A stretch of 24,684 nt of DNA from DATLNM01 sp035536775 (GCA_035536775.1 DATLNM010000038.1:1-24684); one strand, 5' to 3'. Positions 13,249-21,562 are shown, counted from the first letter of the stretch. Notes: generated by a model not told the origin, from the letters alone. Numbers and translations are program-made.

Positions 13249-15966
13249 ATGCAGACGGCGGGGCAACGACAGTCGCGCTTCACGGCCGTGATGGCCGTCA
13301 TGTCGGTCGCCATCGCGCTGATGGTGGCGGGGCAGGCTCGGGCCAATCACATCTTCGGAGCCACCTACAACGGCACGATCGATGGCGGCGGCACGGTCGC
13401 TTTCACGGTGTCTGCCGACGGCAGCGCGATCGCCACGTTCACCGCGGACGGTGTCCCCGGGAACGCGTGCACGTTCAACGGCTTCTCGACCAACAACATC
13501 CCTATCGTGGATCACGCGTTCTCGTCGACGACTGGTGGCAACACGATCACTGGATCGTTCGATGGCGCTCAGTCGGCGCGGGGGTCCATCCGCATTTCCG
13601 TGAGTGGCTCGGCTCCCTGCGACACCGGAACGCGCGCCTGGGCCGCGACGACACAGGCTTCCCCCTCGACCCCGTCGGGTCCCGCCCCCACGGGCACAGG
13701 CCCGCCGCCGCCCACGAACACAGGGCCGCCGCCGCCCACGAACACAGGCCCGCCACCGCCCCCGCCACAACCCCTCCAGCCCGGGTGTCCCCCTCCGCAG
13801 AACCCGCCACCGTTCGGAGCACCGTGTTCGCTCACGGTCGAGCTCGTCGGCGGGTTGATCAGCGCGGTCCAGTTCGCGCCCGATTCAAGCGTGACCTTCG
13901 AGGGCTTCAGCTCCGCTGACGGGACTCGGATCTTCGGTCCGATAGTGCGCAGCACCGATGGGACGGGGAGCCAGTCGTTCGAATACGGGCCAGGGCTGGC
14001 ACCGGGCAACCGCCTGGTGGCGACAGATGCGGCCACCGGGATTCAAAAGACGCTCGACGCGACCCCCTTGTCGGTGGATGCGGTCGACTTTGCCGGCGAC
14101 GTGGTCACCGGCCGCGCTCGTCCCAACGACAAAGTAGCGGTGATGGCATCGGGGCCCGAGTTCCAAGCCCGGCATATAGATGTCGTTGCCGACTCCTCGG
14201 GTGGGTGGAGCGTGGACTTCACCGAGGTTGGTGGGGATGTCCGACAAGGAACCGGCGTGCTCGCATCCGTGATGGATGGCGACGGGGATGCAACGTGGGC
14301 CCGGCCCGCGCCCGGATGCCCCCCGCGCGGGGGCGCGACCTGCATCTTTCAAGTGAGTCTGCACGCCCATGTCTTTATCAAGGGCTTCACGCCGTCCTCG
14401 GAAGCCCGGATCGAGGTGTTCTCGCCCGATGGAACTCCTGTGGGACAGGTGCACACGGTCGGGCTGGACGCCAGGGGTTTTGGAGGATCGGATCGACTAA
14501 GCGCTGAGCTTGCAGCGGGCAACCGTGTTGTGGTGACCGACCTCGCGACGCGAGTGGCAAAGAGTCTCGATATCCCACCGCTTTCGGTCGACTCGGTCGA
14601 TCCAGACGCCGAGACCGTGTCGGGACGATCCAATCCCGGGGACGTAGTCAGCGTGCAGGTCCCCGGCGCCCCACCCGCCCGCGCCGTTGCCGGCTCCGAT
14701 GGCCGGTGGACGGCGGATATGCGAACGGTCGGCGGCAATGTGGTCACGGGCAACGATGCCTCTGCCGAAGTCATCGACGAGGACGGCGATCTGATGCATG
14801 CCCGGCTGTTCCAAGACCCGGGATGCCGCCCGGGCTTTCAGGAGGGGTTCTCGAGATGCTCTGCAGGTGTGTCGATCGAGTTCGATACCATCGGGGCTCT
14901 GGGCTTTACGCCGAACGCCACCGCGACGTTCGAGGTCTTCGACCGCGCTGGCGGAGAGCGGCTCTTTGGGCCCAAGGACTGCCTAACGAACGAAGACGGA
15001 CATTGCTTCTTCGATTTCGGATTCCGGCCGGGGCCCGACTTGCAGCCCGGCAATCTGCTGCGCGTCACCGACGTGTCGACGTCGGTGGTCAAGGAGGTCG
15101 TCGTCGCACAGATCGAGATCGAGGTCGTCGACCCCGTAACCGACATCGTCTCGGGCACTGCCCCTCCCGATACCCCTGTCCAGGTGCACATCCAGGGGCA
15201 GTCGGTCCTCAGTGTCGACATCGTGTCCGGCCCCGACGGGGCGTGGGTGGCGGACTTCACGCGAGTTCCCTACGACATCGACAACGACAGCGCATTCTTT
15301 GCGTTCGTTTTCGACGCGGAGAACGACGCATCGTCTGATGCGCTCGGTGCACCGCTGGCCGATTGCTCGCCCGGCTCGCAAACGACCTGTGGCAGCGCGG
15401 GCGACGACACGATCCGCATCGACGACGGTACGGCGGAGTCCGGCCAGGGGGGTGACACGATCCTCGGCACGCCGGATGAGTCGACCGAGGAGATCGTCAT
15501 CGACTCGGGGCACGACCCCGACGACATCGTCATCAAAGAAGGTCTGCGGCCGCCCCGTCAGATCACCGGCGCTTCAACTGGAAGGAGGCGCCCGGTGTCG
15601 GTCGTCGTGCGCGGGGGCGACGGAGGGGAGCGCATCGCGATCCCCGACAAGATCGGGCGATTGATCCTCAAGATCCTCGGAGGAGACGGAGACGACAAGG
15701 TCGTCACGCGCAAGGGCAAGGTTCCCTTTGAGGTAGCTGCCGGTTACACCCTTTCTGGGGGTGCGGGCAACGACGAGTTCGAGTCGGGGAATGGATCCGA
15801 CTCGATCGACGGCGGGGGAGGGCGCGATGTCCTCCAAGGCGGAGCGGGCGACGACGAGCTCGTTGGCGGTCCAGGGCGAGACGTCCTCGTCGGGGGGCCA
15901 GGTATCGACACTTGTGTCGTGACCGAGGGTGACAAGACATCGGGCTGCGAGCACATCCGGAGGTAA
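13249..15966 (+). CDS. Large secreted modular protein with RTX-like C-terminal repeats
   Basis: A 905-residue protein. ATG 13249 follows GAGGG by eight bases. Residues 1-33 are a signal peptide (AVMAVMSVAIALMVAGQARA). Residues 34-135 form a beta-rich domain with Cys74 and Cys124. Residues 138-190 are a Pro/Thr linker. Then come three modules of about 170-180 residues, each opened by a GCPP/GCRP...C cysteine pair (Cys180/193, 357/365, 526/537, with a fourth pair at 706/714). Each module repeats the order 'FTP..EVF..G', 'GNRLVVTD..T', 'LSVDSVD...VSG' and 'DGRWTADF'. Residues 810-890 hold RTX-like nonapeptides (GGAGNDEFESGNGSDSIDGG) that could bind calcium. It is probably a cell-surface or secreted binding protein; no enzyme domain is seen. 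Confidence 0.88.
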   Translation: MQTAGQRQSRFTAVMAVMSVAIALMVAGQARANHIFGATYNGTIDGGGTVAFTVSADGSAIATFTADGVPGNACTFNGFSTNNIPIVDHAFSSTTGGNTITGSFDGAQSARGSIRISVSGSAPCDTGTRAWAATTQASPSTPSGPAPTGTGPPPPTNTGPPPPTNTGPPPPPPQPLQPGCPPPQNPPPFGAPCSLTVELVGGLISAVQFAPDSSVTFEGFSSADGTRIFGPIVRSTDGTGSQSFEYGPGLAPGNRLVATDAATGIQKTLDATPLSVDAVDFAGDVVTGRARPNDKVAVMASGPEFQARHIDVVADSSGGWSVDFTEVGGDVRQGTGVLASVMDGDGDATWARPAPGCPPRGGATCIFQVSLHAHVFIKGFTPSSEARIEVFSPDGTPVGQVHTVGLDARGFGGSDRLSAELAAGNRVVVTDLATRVAKSLDIPPLSVDSVDPDAETVSGRSNPGDVVSVQVPGAPPARAVAGSDGRWTADMRTVGGNVVTGNDASAEVIDEDGDLMHARLFQDPGCRPGFQEGFSRCSAGVSIEFDTIGALGFTPNATATFEVFDRAGGERLFGPKDCLTNEDGHCFFDFGFRPGPDLQPGNLLRVTDVSTSVVKEVVVAQIEIEVVDPVTDIVSGTAPPDTPVQVHIQGQSVLSVDIVSGPDGAWVADFTRVPYDIDNDSAFFAFVFDAENDASSDALGAPLADCSPGSQTTCGSAGDDTIRIDDGTAESGQGGDTILGTPDESTEEIVIDSGHDPDDIVIKEGLRPPRQITGASTGRRRPVSVVVRGGDGGERIAIPDKIGRLILKILGGDGDDKVVTRKGKVPFEVAAGYTLSGGAGNDEFESGNGSDSIDGGGGRDVLQGGAGDDELVGGPGRDVLVGGPGIDTCVVTEGDKTSGCEHIRR
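13695..13766 (+). repeat. Three 24-bp tandem repeats in the Pro/Thr linker
   Basis: Three consecutive 24-base units encode TGPPPPTN-type repeats (the last diverges to a run of prolines). They can expand or contract by slippage and set linker length. Confidence 0.75.
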
Positions 15967-16024
15967 GCGAAGCGCAATGCCACACGACTCGCAAGCTCCT
16001 CGAGAGATGGAGAATGAGACCGGA

Positions 16025-16957
16025 CTAACCCCCTTGACTACGCGCGCTTCGCTCACGTGGAAGCAAGACGCCGTAGATGAAGTCGCTCACCGGGGTCGGG
16101 ACTCCGGCCTCGGCGCCGAACCGAACCACGGTCCCCGTTTGAGCCTCTAGTTCCGACGGGCGGCCGGCTTGGATGTCTCGCTGCATCGATGCGGTTGCAT
16201 CGTCGGGGAGTGAATCGAAGTTCATCATCGCTTCGTCGACCGCGCCTTCAGGCAGGGCGACTCCGCGTGCCGTCGCGACGTCAAACACCTCCTGGAACGC
16301 GGATCGAAGAAGTGTCCGGGTTTCGGGGATGTCCCTCCATGCTCCAACGGGCAGACCGAGGACCGCGCCCATACCGCTCAGACCGGTGATCGATAGGAAC
16401 TTGCGCCACATCGCGGCGTGGATGTCTTCGGGGATGATCGCGTTCACCCCGGCGCGCTCGAACGCGTCGCATAGCGTCTGTGCACGTTCGCTGGGGCTGT
16501 TGTCGAGCTCCCCGAACGCGATGAAGGGGGGGTAGCCCGCATGCTTGATGCGCCCCGGCCCGTCGATGAACGAGATGATGGCGCAGAACCCCCCGAGGAC
16601 GCGTTCCTCGCCGAGTTCCGCGGCGAGCACGCTTGGAGCTTCGACACCATTTAGAAGAGGAACCACCGTCGTGGTCTCACCGACCAAGGGCTTTATCGCA
16701 GCCGCGGCATCCTTCAGCTGCCATGCCTTGACACCCACCAGCACGAAATCGACCGGTCCGACCTCGCGCGGGTCGTCGGTGGCGTTCACGGGATCGATGT
16801 TGAAATCGCCGTTGATGCTCTCGACGTGCAGGCCGTGGGTCCGCATCGCCTCGAGGTGCTTCCCGCGCGCGATGAACGCGACGTCTTCGCCGGCCTCGGC
16901 CAAACGCCCTCCGAAGTAACCGCCCACACCACCAACGCCAAAGACCGCGATCCGCAA
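16025..16957 (-). CDS. Ketopantoate reductase family protein (PanE/ApbA-like)
   Basis: A 310-residue cytosolic NAD(P)H-dependent reductase. The start is TTG 16957, with GGAAGG eight bases upstream, and it places the Rossmann motif FGVGGVGGYFGG at residues 6-17 as in the family. Other signatures are DFVLVGVKAWQ (Lys77), PLLNGVEAP (Asn103) and MWRKFL with Lys186, the equivalent of catalytic Lys176 of E. coli PanE. The two asparagines that follow this lysine in PanE are not found here (SITGLSGM), so the substrate may not be ketopantoate. There is no pan gene nearby. True PanE makes D-pantoate for coenzyme A; I therefore withhold the gene symbol. It is convergent with the RTX-like gene. Confidence 0.9.
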   Translation of the reverse strand: MRIAVFGVGGVGGYFGGRLAEAGEDVAFIARGKHLEAMRTHGLHVESINGDFNIDPVNATDDPREVGPVDFVLVGVKAWQLKDAAAAIKPLVGETTTVVPLLNGVEAPSVLAAELGEERVLGGFCAIISFIDGPGRIKHAGYPPFIAFGELDNSPSERAQTLCDAFERAGVNAIIPEDIHAAMWRKFLSITGLSGMGAVLGLPVGAWRDIPETRTLLRSAFQEVFDVATARGVALPEGAVDEAMMNFDSLPDDATASMQRDIQAGRPSELEAQTGTVVRFGAEAGVPTPVSDFIYGVLLPRERSARSQGG

Positions 16958-17024
16958 GATGGTTACCTTCCGTCACTAGATTTTCCGAGACAACACTAGG
17001 TCTCGTGAGGTCGCTGCCCAAACG

Positions 17025-17030
17025 TATTCT
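17025..17030 (+). promoter_or_regulatory. -10 element upstream of the SCO6745-like gene
   Basis: TATTCT ends six bases before an ATG at 17037, the same geometry as at 3162 and 12628. That ATG opens only a 12-codon frame ending at 17075 (TAG), which overlaps the ATG at 17068 used by the main gene. Confidence 0.45.
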
Positions 17031-17067
17031 CTTCGGATGGACATCGAGACTGACGTGGCGGTGCCTG

Positions 17068-17943
17068 ATGCGTAGCGAAGCGGAGCGGACGGCGAGACTC
17101 GTGTGGCAGTTCGGTGAGCCGGTGCATGCCGTCACCTACTTCGCGCCAGAGACGCGCGCGGCCACAGACGCTCTTGGCCTCAAAGGCGGCTGGATGAGCT
17201 ACTTCGGGTGCCGCGCCGCGCCCCTGGGGGCGGTTCCCCCCACGGTGGTAACTGCCACCTTCTATAACTTCCGGCCGTCGATGGTCGAGCGAGCGATCCC
17301 GGACGCGTGGTCCTACGCCTCGCCCGAGGAGTTGGTCGATGCCCGGTGGTCGGCGGTGGATCGCGCCTTGCAGCGCCTGCTCGGAGATGAGGTGGCGTCA
17401 TCCAAGGTGCGCACGGCTGCTGAGCTTGGCCGCGCCGCGGTCGAGTCTGGAAACTTCGATGGCCGCTTGATGGGCAGGGCTAACGCCTCATTGGCCCCGC
17501 CTGCAGAGCCGCACCTGGTTCTCTGGCAAGCGTTGACCGCTCTCCGTGAGCACCGGGGCGATGGCCATGTCATCACCCTGGTGAGTCATGGGGTGAAGCC
17601 GTGTGAGGCCCTCGTTCTCCAGACGGCAACAGGAAGATCTCCAGAGGAGACCATGCAGGCCAATCGCGGGTGGACCGACGAGGAGTGGGGCGCGGCGAAA
17701 GACGCGCTCACTGAACGCGGGTGGCTAGACGATGCAGGAGCGATCACACCCGACGGAGCCGCGGCTCGTGATGAGATCGAACGCGAGACGGACCGGCTGG
17801 CAGCAACAGCCGTCGCGGGACTCGGCCCGGATCGGACGATGGAACTGGTCGATGCCCTCCGCCCTCTCGCCGAGCGGGTCATGGATGCCGGTGAGGTTCC
17901 CTCCGCCAACAACATGGGCGTCCCCTGGCCACCCCAAGAGTGA
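17068..17943 (+). CDS. SCO6745-family (SalK-like) protein
   Basis: About 291 residues. The recognisable family begins at RLVWQFGEPVHAVTYFAPE and continues with GGWMSYFGCRAAPLGAV, VVTATFYNFRPSMVERAIPDAW, GRLMGRANASLAPP, HRGDGHVITLVSHGVKPCEALVLQTATGR and a C-terminal helix-turn-helix-like part (RGWTDEEWGAAKDALTERGWLDD...TPDGAAARDEIE) that ends in a winged-helix-type segment. The family is common in actinobacteria; SalK is linked to a biosynthetic cluster, but its function is undefined. ATG 17068 has no ribosome site, and a GTG at 17005 is also in frame. A leaderless 12-codon frame overlaps the start, so either translation is coupled or a base has shifted. It is convergent with the hydrolase, with two bases between. 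Confidence 0.9.
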   Translation: MRSEAERTARLVWQFGEPVHAVTYFAPETRAATDALGLKGGWMSYFGCRAAPLGAVPPTVVTATFYNFRPSMVERAIPDAWSYASPEELVDARWSAVDRALQRLLGDEVASSKVRTAAELGRAAVESGNFDGRLMGRANASLAPPAEPHLVLWQALTALREHRGDGHVITLVSHGVKPCEALVLQTATGRSPEETMQANRGWTDEEWGAAKDALTERGWLDDAGAITPDGAAARDEIERETDRLAATAVAGLGPDRTMELVDALRPLAERVMDAGEVPSANNMGVPWPPQE

Positions 17944-17945
17944 GC

Positions 17946-18563
17946 TCAGCGGGCTTCTAGCCAGCGGCGCGCCGCATCAACCTCCGCATGCGTCAGCTCG
18001 TGGCCGCCCGGCTGCCATTCGAGCGTGACGTCGGCTCCCGCCTCCTCCAGCATCTGCGCGAGTGCTTCCGTCTGGTCACCTGGGATCATCATGTCGCGCC
18101 TTCCGCCGGTGATCAAAACCGACGTCCCATCGAGCTCAGGCAACGACTCGAGCGCGAACGGGACCATGGCATGGAGAAGGATCGAGCCCTTTATCAACCC
18201 GGGATTGAGGAGCAGAAGGCTGGCTCCGATGTTCGCTCCGTTCGAGTAACCCACGACGATGACGTCGCTCGGGTCGTACCCGTACACCTTGCCCGCGTCT
18301 GTGATGAACGCCGCCAGCTCGTGTGTCCGCTCCTTGAGGTCCACCTCATCGAAGACACCCATCGCGAGCCTGCGAAAGAACCGAGGCATGCCTTGCTCGA
18401 GGACTTTGCCGCGAGGACTGACGAGCGTCGCGTCCTCAGCCAGGGCGCGACCGAGCGGCAAGAGGTCGTTTTCGTCCCCGCCGGTCCCATGCAGCAACAG
18501 CAGCGTCGGACCGCCTGAGCCCTGCTCGAAGCGGTGGATGAAACCGAGGTCCTGTTCGGTCAT
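17946..18563 (-). CDS. Alpha/beta hydrolase, phospholipase/carboxylesterase type
   Basis: A 205-residue cytosolic serine hydrolase; ATG 18563 follows AAGGAA by seven bases. The catalytic triad is readable: Ser107 in VVGYSNGANIG (the GxSxG nucleophile elbow), Asp157 in ITGGRRDMMIP and His188 in QPGGHELTHAEV. LLLLHGTGGDENDLLPLGRAL is the oxyanion-hole segment, and VSPRGKVLEQGMPRFFRR is typical of the YpfH/carboxylesterase 2 group. Such enzymes hydrolyse short-chain esters or lysophospholipids; the substrate here is unknown. It begins 35 bases downstream of the GT2 gene on the same strand. Confidence 0.92.
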   Translation of the reverse strand: MTEQDLGFIHRFEQGSGGPTLLLLHGTGGDENDLLPLGRALAEDATLVSPRGKVLEQGMPRFFRRLAMGVFDEVDLKERTHELAAFITDAGKVYGYDPSDVIVVGYSNGANIGASLLLLNPGLIKGSILLHAMVPFALESLPELDGTSVLITGGRRDMMIPGDQTEALAQMLEEAGADVTLEWQPGGHELTHAEVDAARRWLEAR

Positions 18564-18598
18564 CGACCGTTCCTTGTAGTGATCACCTGAGTCCTAGC

Positions 18599-19507
18599 TT
18601 AGAGAAACACAACTCCGTGTCTCACACTTCCGACGACGCGGCCGAGACGATGTGAGGCGCGCCGTAACCAGGAACCCCTACGCTCAGGTCCTGCAAACAA
18701 GCTCGGAAGGCTCAACATAAGACTCACATATGCCCCTACCGTTGCCTTGCTTGAAGGTCTGCGGTAGCCCGACGTTCGGAACTTCCTGAACAGCAAAGCG
18801 CCCGCCATGCCGTAACGGAGATGCTGCCTGCAAACCTCCTTGAGCGAGGAACGGTATCGATAGTTCACGATGGCTCGGGGGGCGAACTCCAAGACGAAAG
18901 AGCCGAGCTGGGCCCGCCAGCACAGGTCCACGTCGTCCCCTCCTGGTGTCCGGAAGCTCTCGTCCCATCCACCGACCTCATGGATCACGTAAGCCCAAAC
19001 ACCCAGGTTGGCACTCAGCGAGTAAGGGAGGAAGCCACCTACGGGGAGACGATCGACTTGAATTTCTATACCTCGCCAGGCCCGTACCACCGGATCGTTC
19101 AGGGCAGTAGTAGCTATCGCTCCTCCGACGAGGTCGGCATTCTCTGCCGCCCGCACCATCTCGGTGATCCATTCCTCAGAGCACTCATCATCTGCATCGC
19201 AGAAGAGGAGTAAGTCTCCTTTCGCTCCTGCCATACCTACATTCCTCGCATGACACGGACCGCGGTGGTCCGCGGTCTCGAGGAGAACCAGGTTCGGCAT
19301 GCGATCCATCCACACGCGCACGGCCGCGCGGGTGTCATCCTCTGAACCATCGTCGACGACGATCAGTTCCCATACCCCCGAGTACGACTGTTGGCTCAGC
19401 GCGATCAGCTGACGTTCGATGGTCGATGCCGCGTTCCGCGCGGGCATCACGACGCTCACTAGGCCGGGGATCCTGCGAGGGGTCCTTGTATCCGCGGGTC
19501 TCGGCAT
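18599..19507 (-). CDS. Glycosyltransferase family 2
   Basis: A 302-residue GT-A fold inverting transferase. ATG 19507 follows AGAGG by about four bases. Motifs in order are VSVVMPARNAASTIERQL, ELIVVDDGSEDDT (nucleotide-sugar binding aspartates, about residues 52-58), GPCHARNVGMAGAKGDLLLFCDADDE (DxD metal site, about 104-106), and WDESFRTPGGDDVDLCWRAQ (acceptor/base region, about 187-206). The C-terminal third has one hydrophobic stretch (YVSLMLSLPSLFAG), so it may be membrane-associated. The likely role is adding sugar to a lipid-linked or surface glycan. It lies 23 bases after the GT39-like gene in the same operon. This region looks less GC-rich than its flanks. Confidence 0.93.
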   Translation of the reverse strand: MPRPADTRTPRRIPGLVSVVMPARNAASTIERQLIALSQQSYSGVWELIVVDDGSEDDTRAAVRVWMDRMPNLVLLETADHRGPCHARNVGMAGAKGDLLLFCDADDECSEEWITEMVRAAENADLVGGAIATTALNDPVVRAWRGIEIQVDRLPVGGFLPYSLSANLGVWAYVIHEVGGWDESFRTPGGDDVDLCWRAQLGSFVLEFAPRAIVNYRYRSSLKEVCRQHLRYGMAGALLFRKFRTSGYRRPSSKATVGAYVSLMLSLPSLFAGPERRGSWLRRASHRLGRVVGSVRHGVVFL

Positions 19508-19530
19508 CAGTCCTCTTCTCGCTGATGAGG

Positions 19531-21012
19531 TTACGTTGCACGTTCGAAAAGGGACACGCGGATGCCCCCCCGGAAGATTTGGAAGTCCTCTAGCTCATAC
19601 CTGGCGACGATTGCCTGCCTGATGTCGTCAGTGAGGATCTGTGCTCTTTCATCAAGGGAATCGTAGGCGTTCACTAACCAGAGGCGACCCTTCGCATACT
19701 CCAACTTGTTGGGGATGCTCTCGATGGGGGGTCGCACGAAGCCTCCGGTCTTCGGATCGTTCAGCGGCCACAGCATCCGGGGGGCTCGGCTAGTCGCGTC
19801 CGCGTTCTCAACGTAGTAGGCGTATGGATTCGCCCCATTGGGGTGGAAGAAGATGATCTCGTCCCCCGGCTCTGCGCGTGCAAGGATCGATCTGGTCGCG
19901 GCGCGCCACTCCTCATTTTTAGTCTCGCGATATTCGGCATTGAGAGACTGCGTTGCTATGAAGATGATCACAAGCGATACCGCGATCGCTGCGAACGATG
20001 GCTTGATGGTTGTTACCCCGATCGCGGCAACAATGATGAGCGCCGGAACGACGACCACCAGATAGCGCGCGAAGAACATTGGATAGAAGAACGATGCCGT
20101 GAAACTACCTATGAGTGGAACCAGCAGCCACGCGAGGGGCACGGCAGCCTTCCATCGCTCGTCCTTGTTTCTCAGACGGAGTGCCAGCGCGATCACACCG
20201 ACCCCGCTGACGATCAAATAGGGAATTGGGAACCGACCGGAGCCCTGGCCCGTTAGAACTCCGATGGGGATGAGGACGCGACTGGCGGGAACCTGCGCGA
20301 TCCAAGAGAAGCGATGCTTGCGTACGGCTTCACCGAGGGGACCGAACCACAGCAGCAGTCCGGTCGTGATTATCACCCCAACAATCATGCCGACGGTTCT
20401 CCAGGGGACCCGGTGCCTTCGAGCCACGATGAACACGACCGAGTGCGCAGATACAGCGAACAGAGCGAAGGCGTGAGAGGTGACCGCAAGCAAGGCAGTC
20501 GCTACGTAGGCGATCAAGACCCGCCGGCCGGACGCCTCGATGAGCCTGATTGCTAGGTAGGTGGCCAAGATCACTAGGAATAGCGTCAGGGAGTAGCCGC
20601 GCGCCTCCTGCGCGCGATGGACCGCGTTCTGATTGAGGGTCAACAGGACCGTGGCGACAAGCGCAACTCTCGTCCCTGCCAACCTCGAGGCGACCGCATA
20701 GATGAGGGGGACCGAGGCAACGAAGAAGATCAGGGACAGGCTGCGGATGAAGGCCTCACCATCTCCCAGGTGGAGCCAGAGATGGAGCAAGAAGTAATAG
20801 AGCGGCATTGCCGGGTCGTCCCTGACGGACGACAAGAATGCTCCGAAGGGGAGGTGGGCGGCGGCCCAACTAGCACCCTCGTCTACCCAGAAGCTCTCAC
20901 AAGCCAGGCACCGGATCGATAGCAGGAGAGCGAGAGCGGTAAGGGCCCCGACGGCGATGGCGCGATTGGTCCGGTTCTCAAAGAAGGCGTCAAAGCGATC
21001 GATGAGCGAGTT
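19531..21012 (-). CDS. GT39/ArnT-like polytopic glycosyltransferase, start codon out of frame
   Basis: From the first in-frame start (TTG 20835) the product is 434 residues, but homologous-looking coding continues upstream to 21012: a first membrane helix (IAVGALTLALALLLSI) and FWVDEGASWAAAH, holding the Asp-Glu pair these enzymes use for catalysis. That stretch has no in-frame ATG, GTG or TTG. An ATG at 21016 is exactly one base out of frame, next to an AAA run; with one A fewer the protein would begin MNSLIDRFDAFF. Downstream come PAMPLYYFLLHLW, about ten membrane helices and a soluble C-terminal domain. The family moves sugar from polyprenyl phosphate to lipid or protein outside the membrane. 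It heads an operon with GT2. Confidence 0.82.
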   Translation of the reverse strand, partial: NSLIDRFDAFFENRTNRAIAVGALTALALLLSIRCLACESFWVDEGASWAAAHLPFGAFLSSVRDDPAMPLYYFLLHLWLHLGDGEAFIRSLSLIFFVASVPLIYAVASRLAGTRVALVATVLLTLNQNAVHRAQEARGYSLTLFLVILATYLAIRLIEASGRRVLIAYVATALLAVTSHAFALFAVSAHSVVFIVARRHRVPWRTVGMIVGVIITTGLLLWFGPLGEAVRKHRFSWIAQVPASRVLIPIGVLTGQGSGRFPIPYLIVSGVGVIALALRLRNKDERWKAAVPLAWLLVPLIGSFTASFFYPMFFARYLVVVVPALIIVAAIGVTTIKPSFAAIAVSLVIIFIATQSLNAEYRETKNEEWRAATRSILARAEPGDEIIFFHPNGANPYAYYVENADATSRAPRMLWPLNDPKTGGFVRPPIESIPNKLEYAKGRLWLVNAYDSLDERAQILTDDIRQAIVARYELEDFQIFRGGIRVSLFERAT

Positions 21013-21051
21013 TCATGCAAAAGTTAACGGCAAGCAAGCACCATCAGACTG

Positions 21052-21084
21052 GGGGGCGTAGCTCAGTTGGTCAGAGCGGCGGAC
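21052..21084 (+). repeat. Detached 5' half of the tRNA-CAU gene
   Basis: These 33 bases are identical to bases 1-33 of the intact tRNA at 21606: acceptor strand, D arm and the 5' strand of the anticodon stem, ending at base 32 of the anticodon loop. Identity then stops abruptly. It lies 36 bases upstream of the GT39 start region. Confidence 0.85.
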
Positions 21085-21104
21085 CAATTCCTCGACTCAG
21101 GTCT

Positions 21105-21434
21105 CTATTCGGGCGCCTCGCAGTTGTCCTCAAGATAGGCGTCGAACTCCGCGCTGGCAGCCAGAAACTCCGGGTCTTGAGCCACCGTCGCGTCCTGCGA
21201 CTCGAACGCCTCTCTCGTCATGTCTGCAAGGGTATTGATCGCGCTCTTGATCTCGTCAGGGGCTTCTGCTCGCAGCTGCTCGTATGTGTCAAGAGTTTTC
21301 TCCGTGTCGCCCGGCTCGACCTGAGTCATCGCGCGGGCGGCATCGCAGAACGCCTCAGCACCAGCCGAATCCCCAGCGCATGCAGTGCCAGCCAGGACAA
21401 GCATCACTGCGGCGGCCCTTGTGCGATGCGTCAT
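21105..21434 (-). CDS. Small exported (possibly lipo-) protein
   Basis: A 109-residue protein; ATG 21434 has GGAGG eight bases upstream. The N-terminus is RTRAAAVMLVLAGTACAGDSAG, a short signal peptide with a Cys after GTA; this is a poor lipobox, so cleavage after Ala-Cys-Ala is also possible. The mature part is an acidic helical domain starting FCDAARAM, with AEAPDEIKSAINTLADMTREAF and a last Cys in EDNCEAPE that could pair with the Cys of FCDAA. Short exported proteins of this type are common in actinobacteria, without known function. It lies between the detached 5' tRNA half and the intact tRNA. Confidence 0.75.
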   Translation of the reverse strand: MTHRTRAAAVMLVLAGTACAGDSAGAEAFCDAARAMTQVEPGDTEKTLDTYEQLRAEAPDEIKSAINTLADMTREAFESQDATVAQDPEFLAASAEFDAYLEDNCEAPE

Positions 21435-21562
21435 TTGTCTTCCCTCCGCTTCCGAGTATTCATTGTGAGGCCCAGACTAATCGTCCAACCAAGCACATGG
21501 TCAAGGCGTTCCGCACGCGAATCCGCAGGTCAGAGAGTTGCGGGTAGCGAGTTGGGCCAAGA

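Noticed and set aside
13695..13766. Short regular repeats that could suggest a CRISPR array
   Set aside because: The units are contiguous without spacers, in frame, and encode a Pro/Thr linker.
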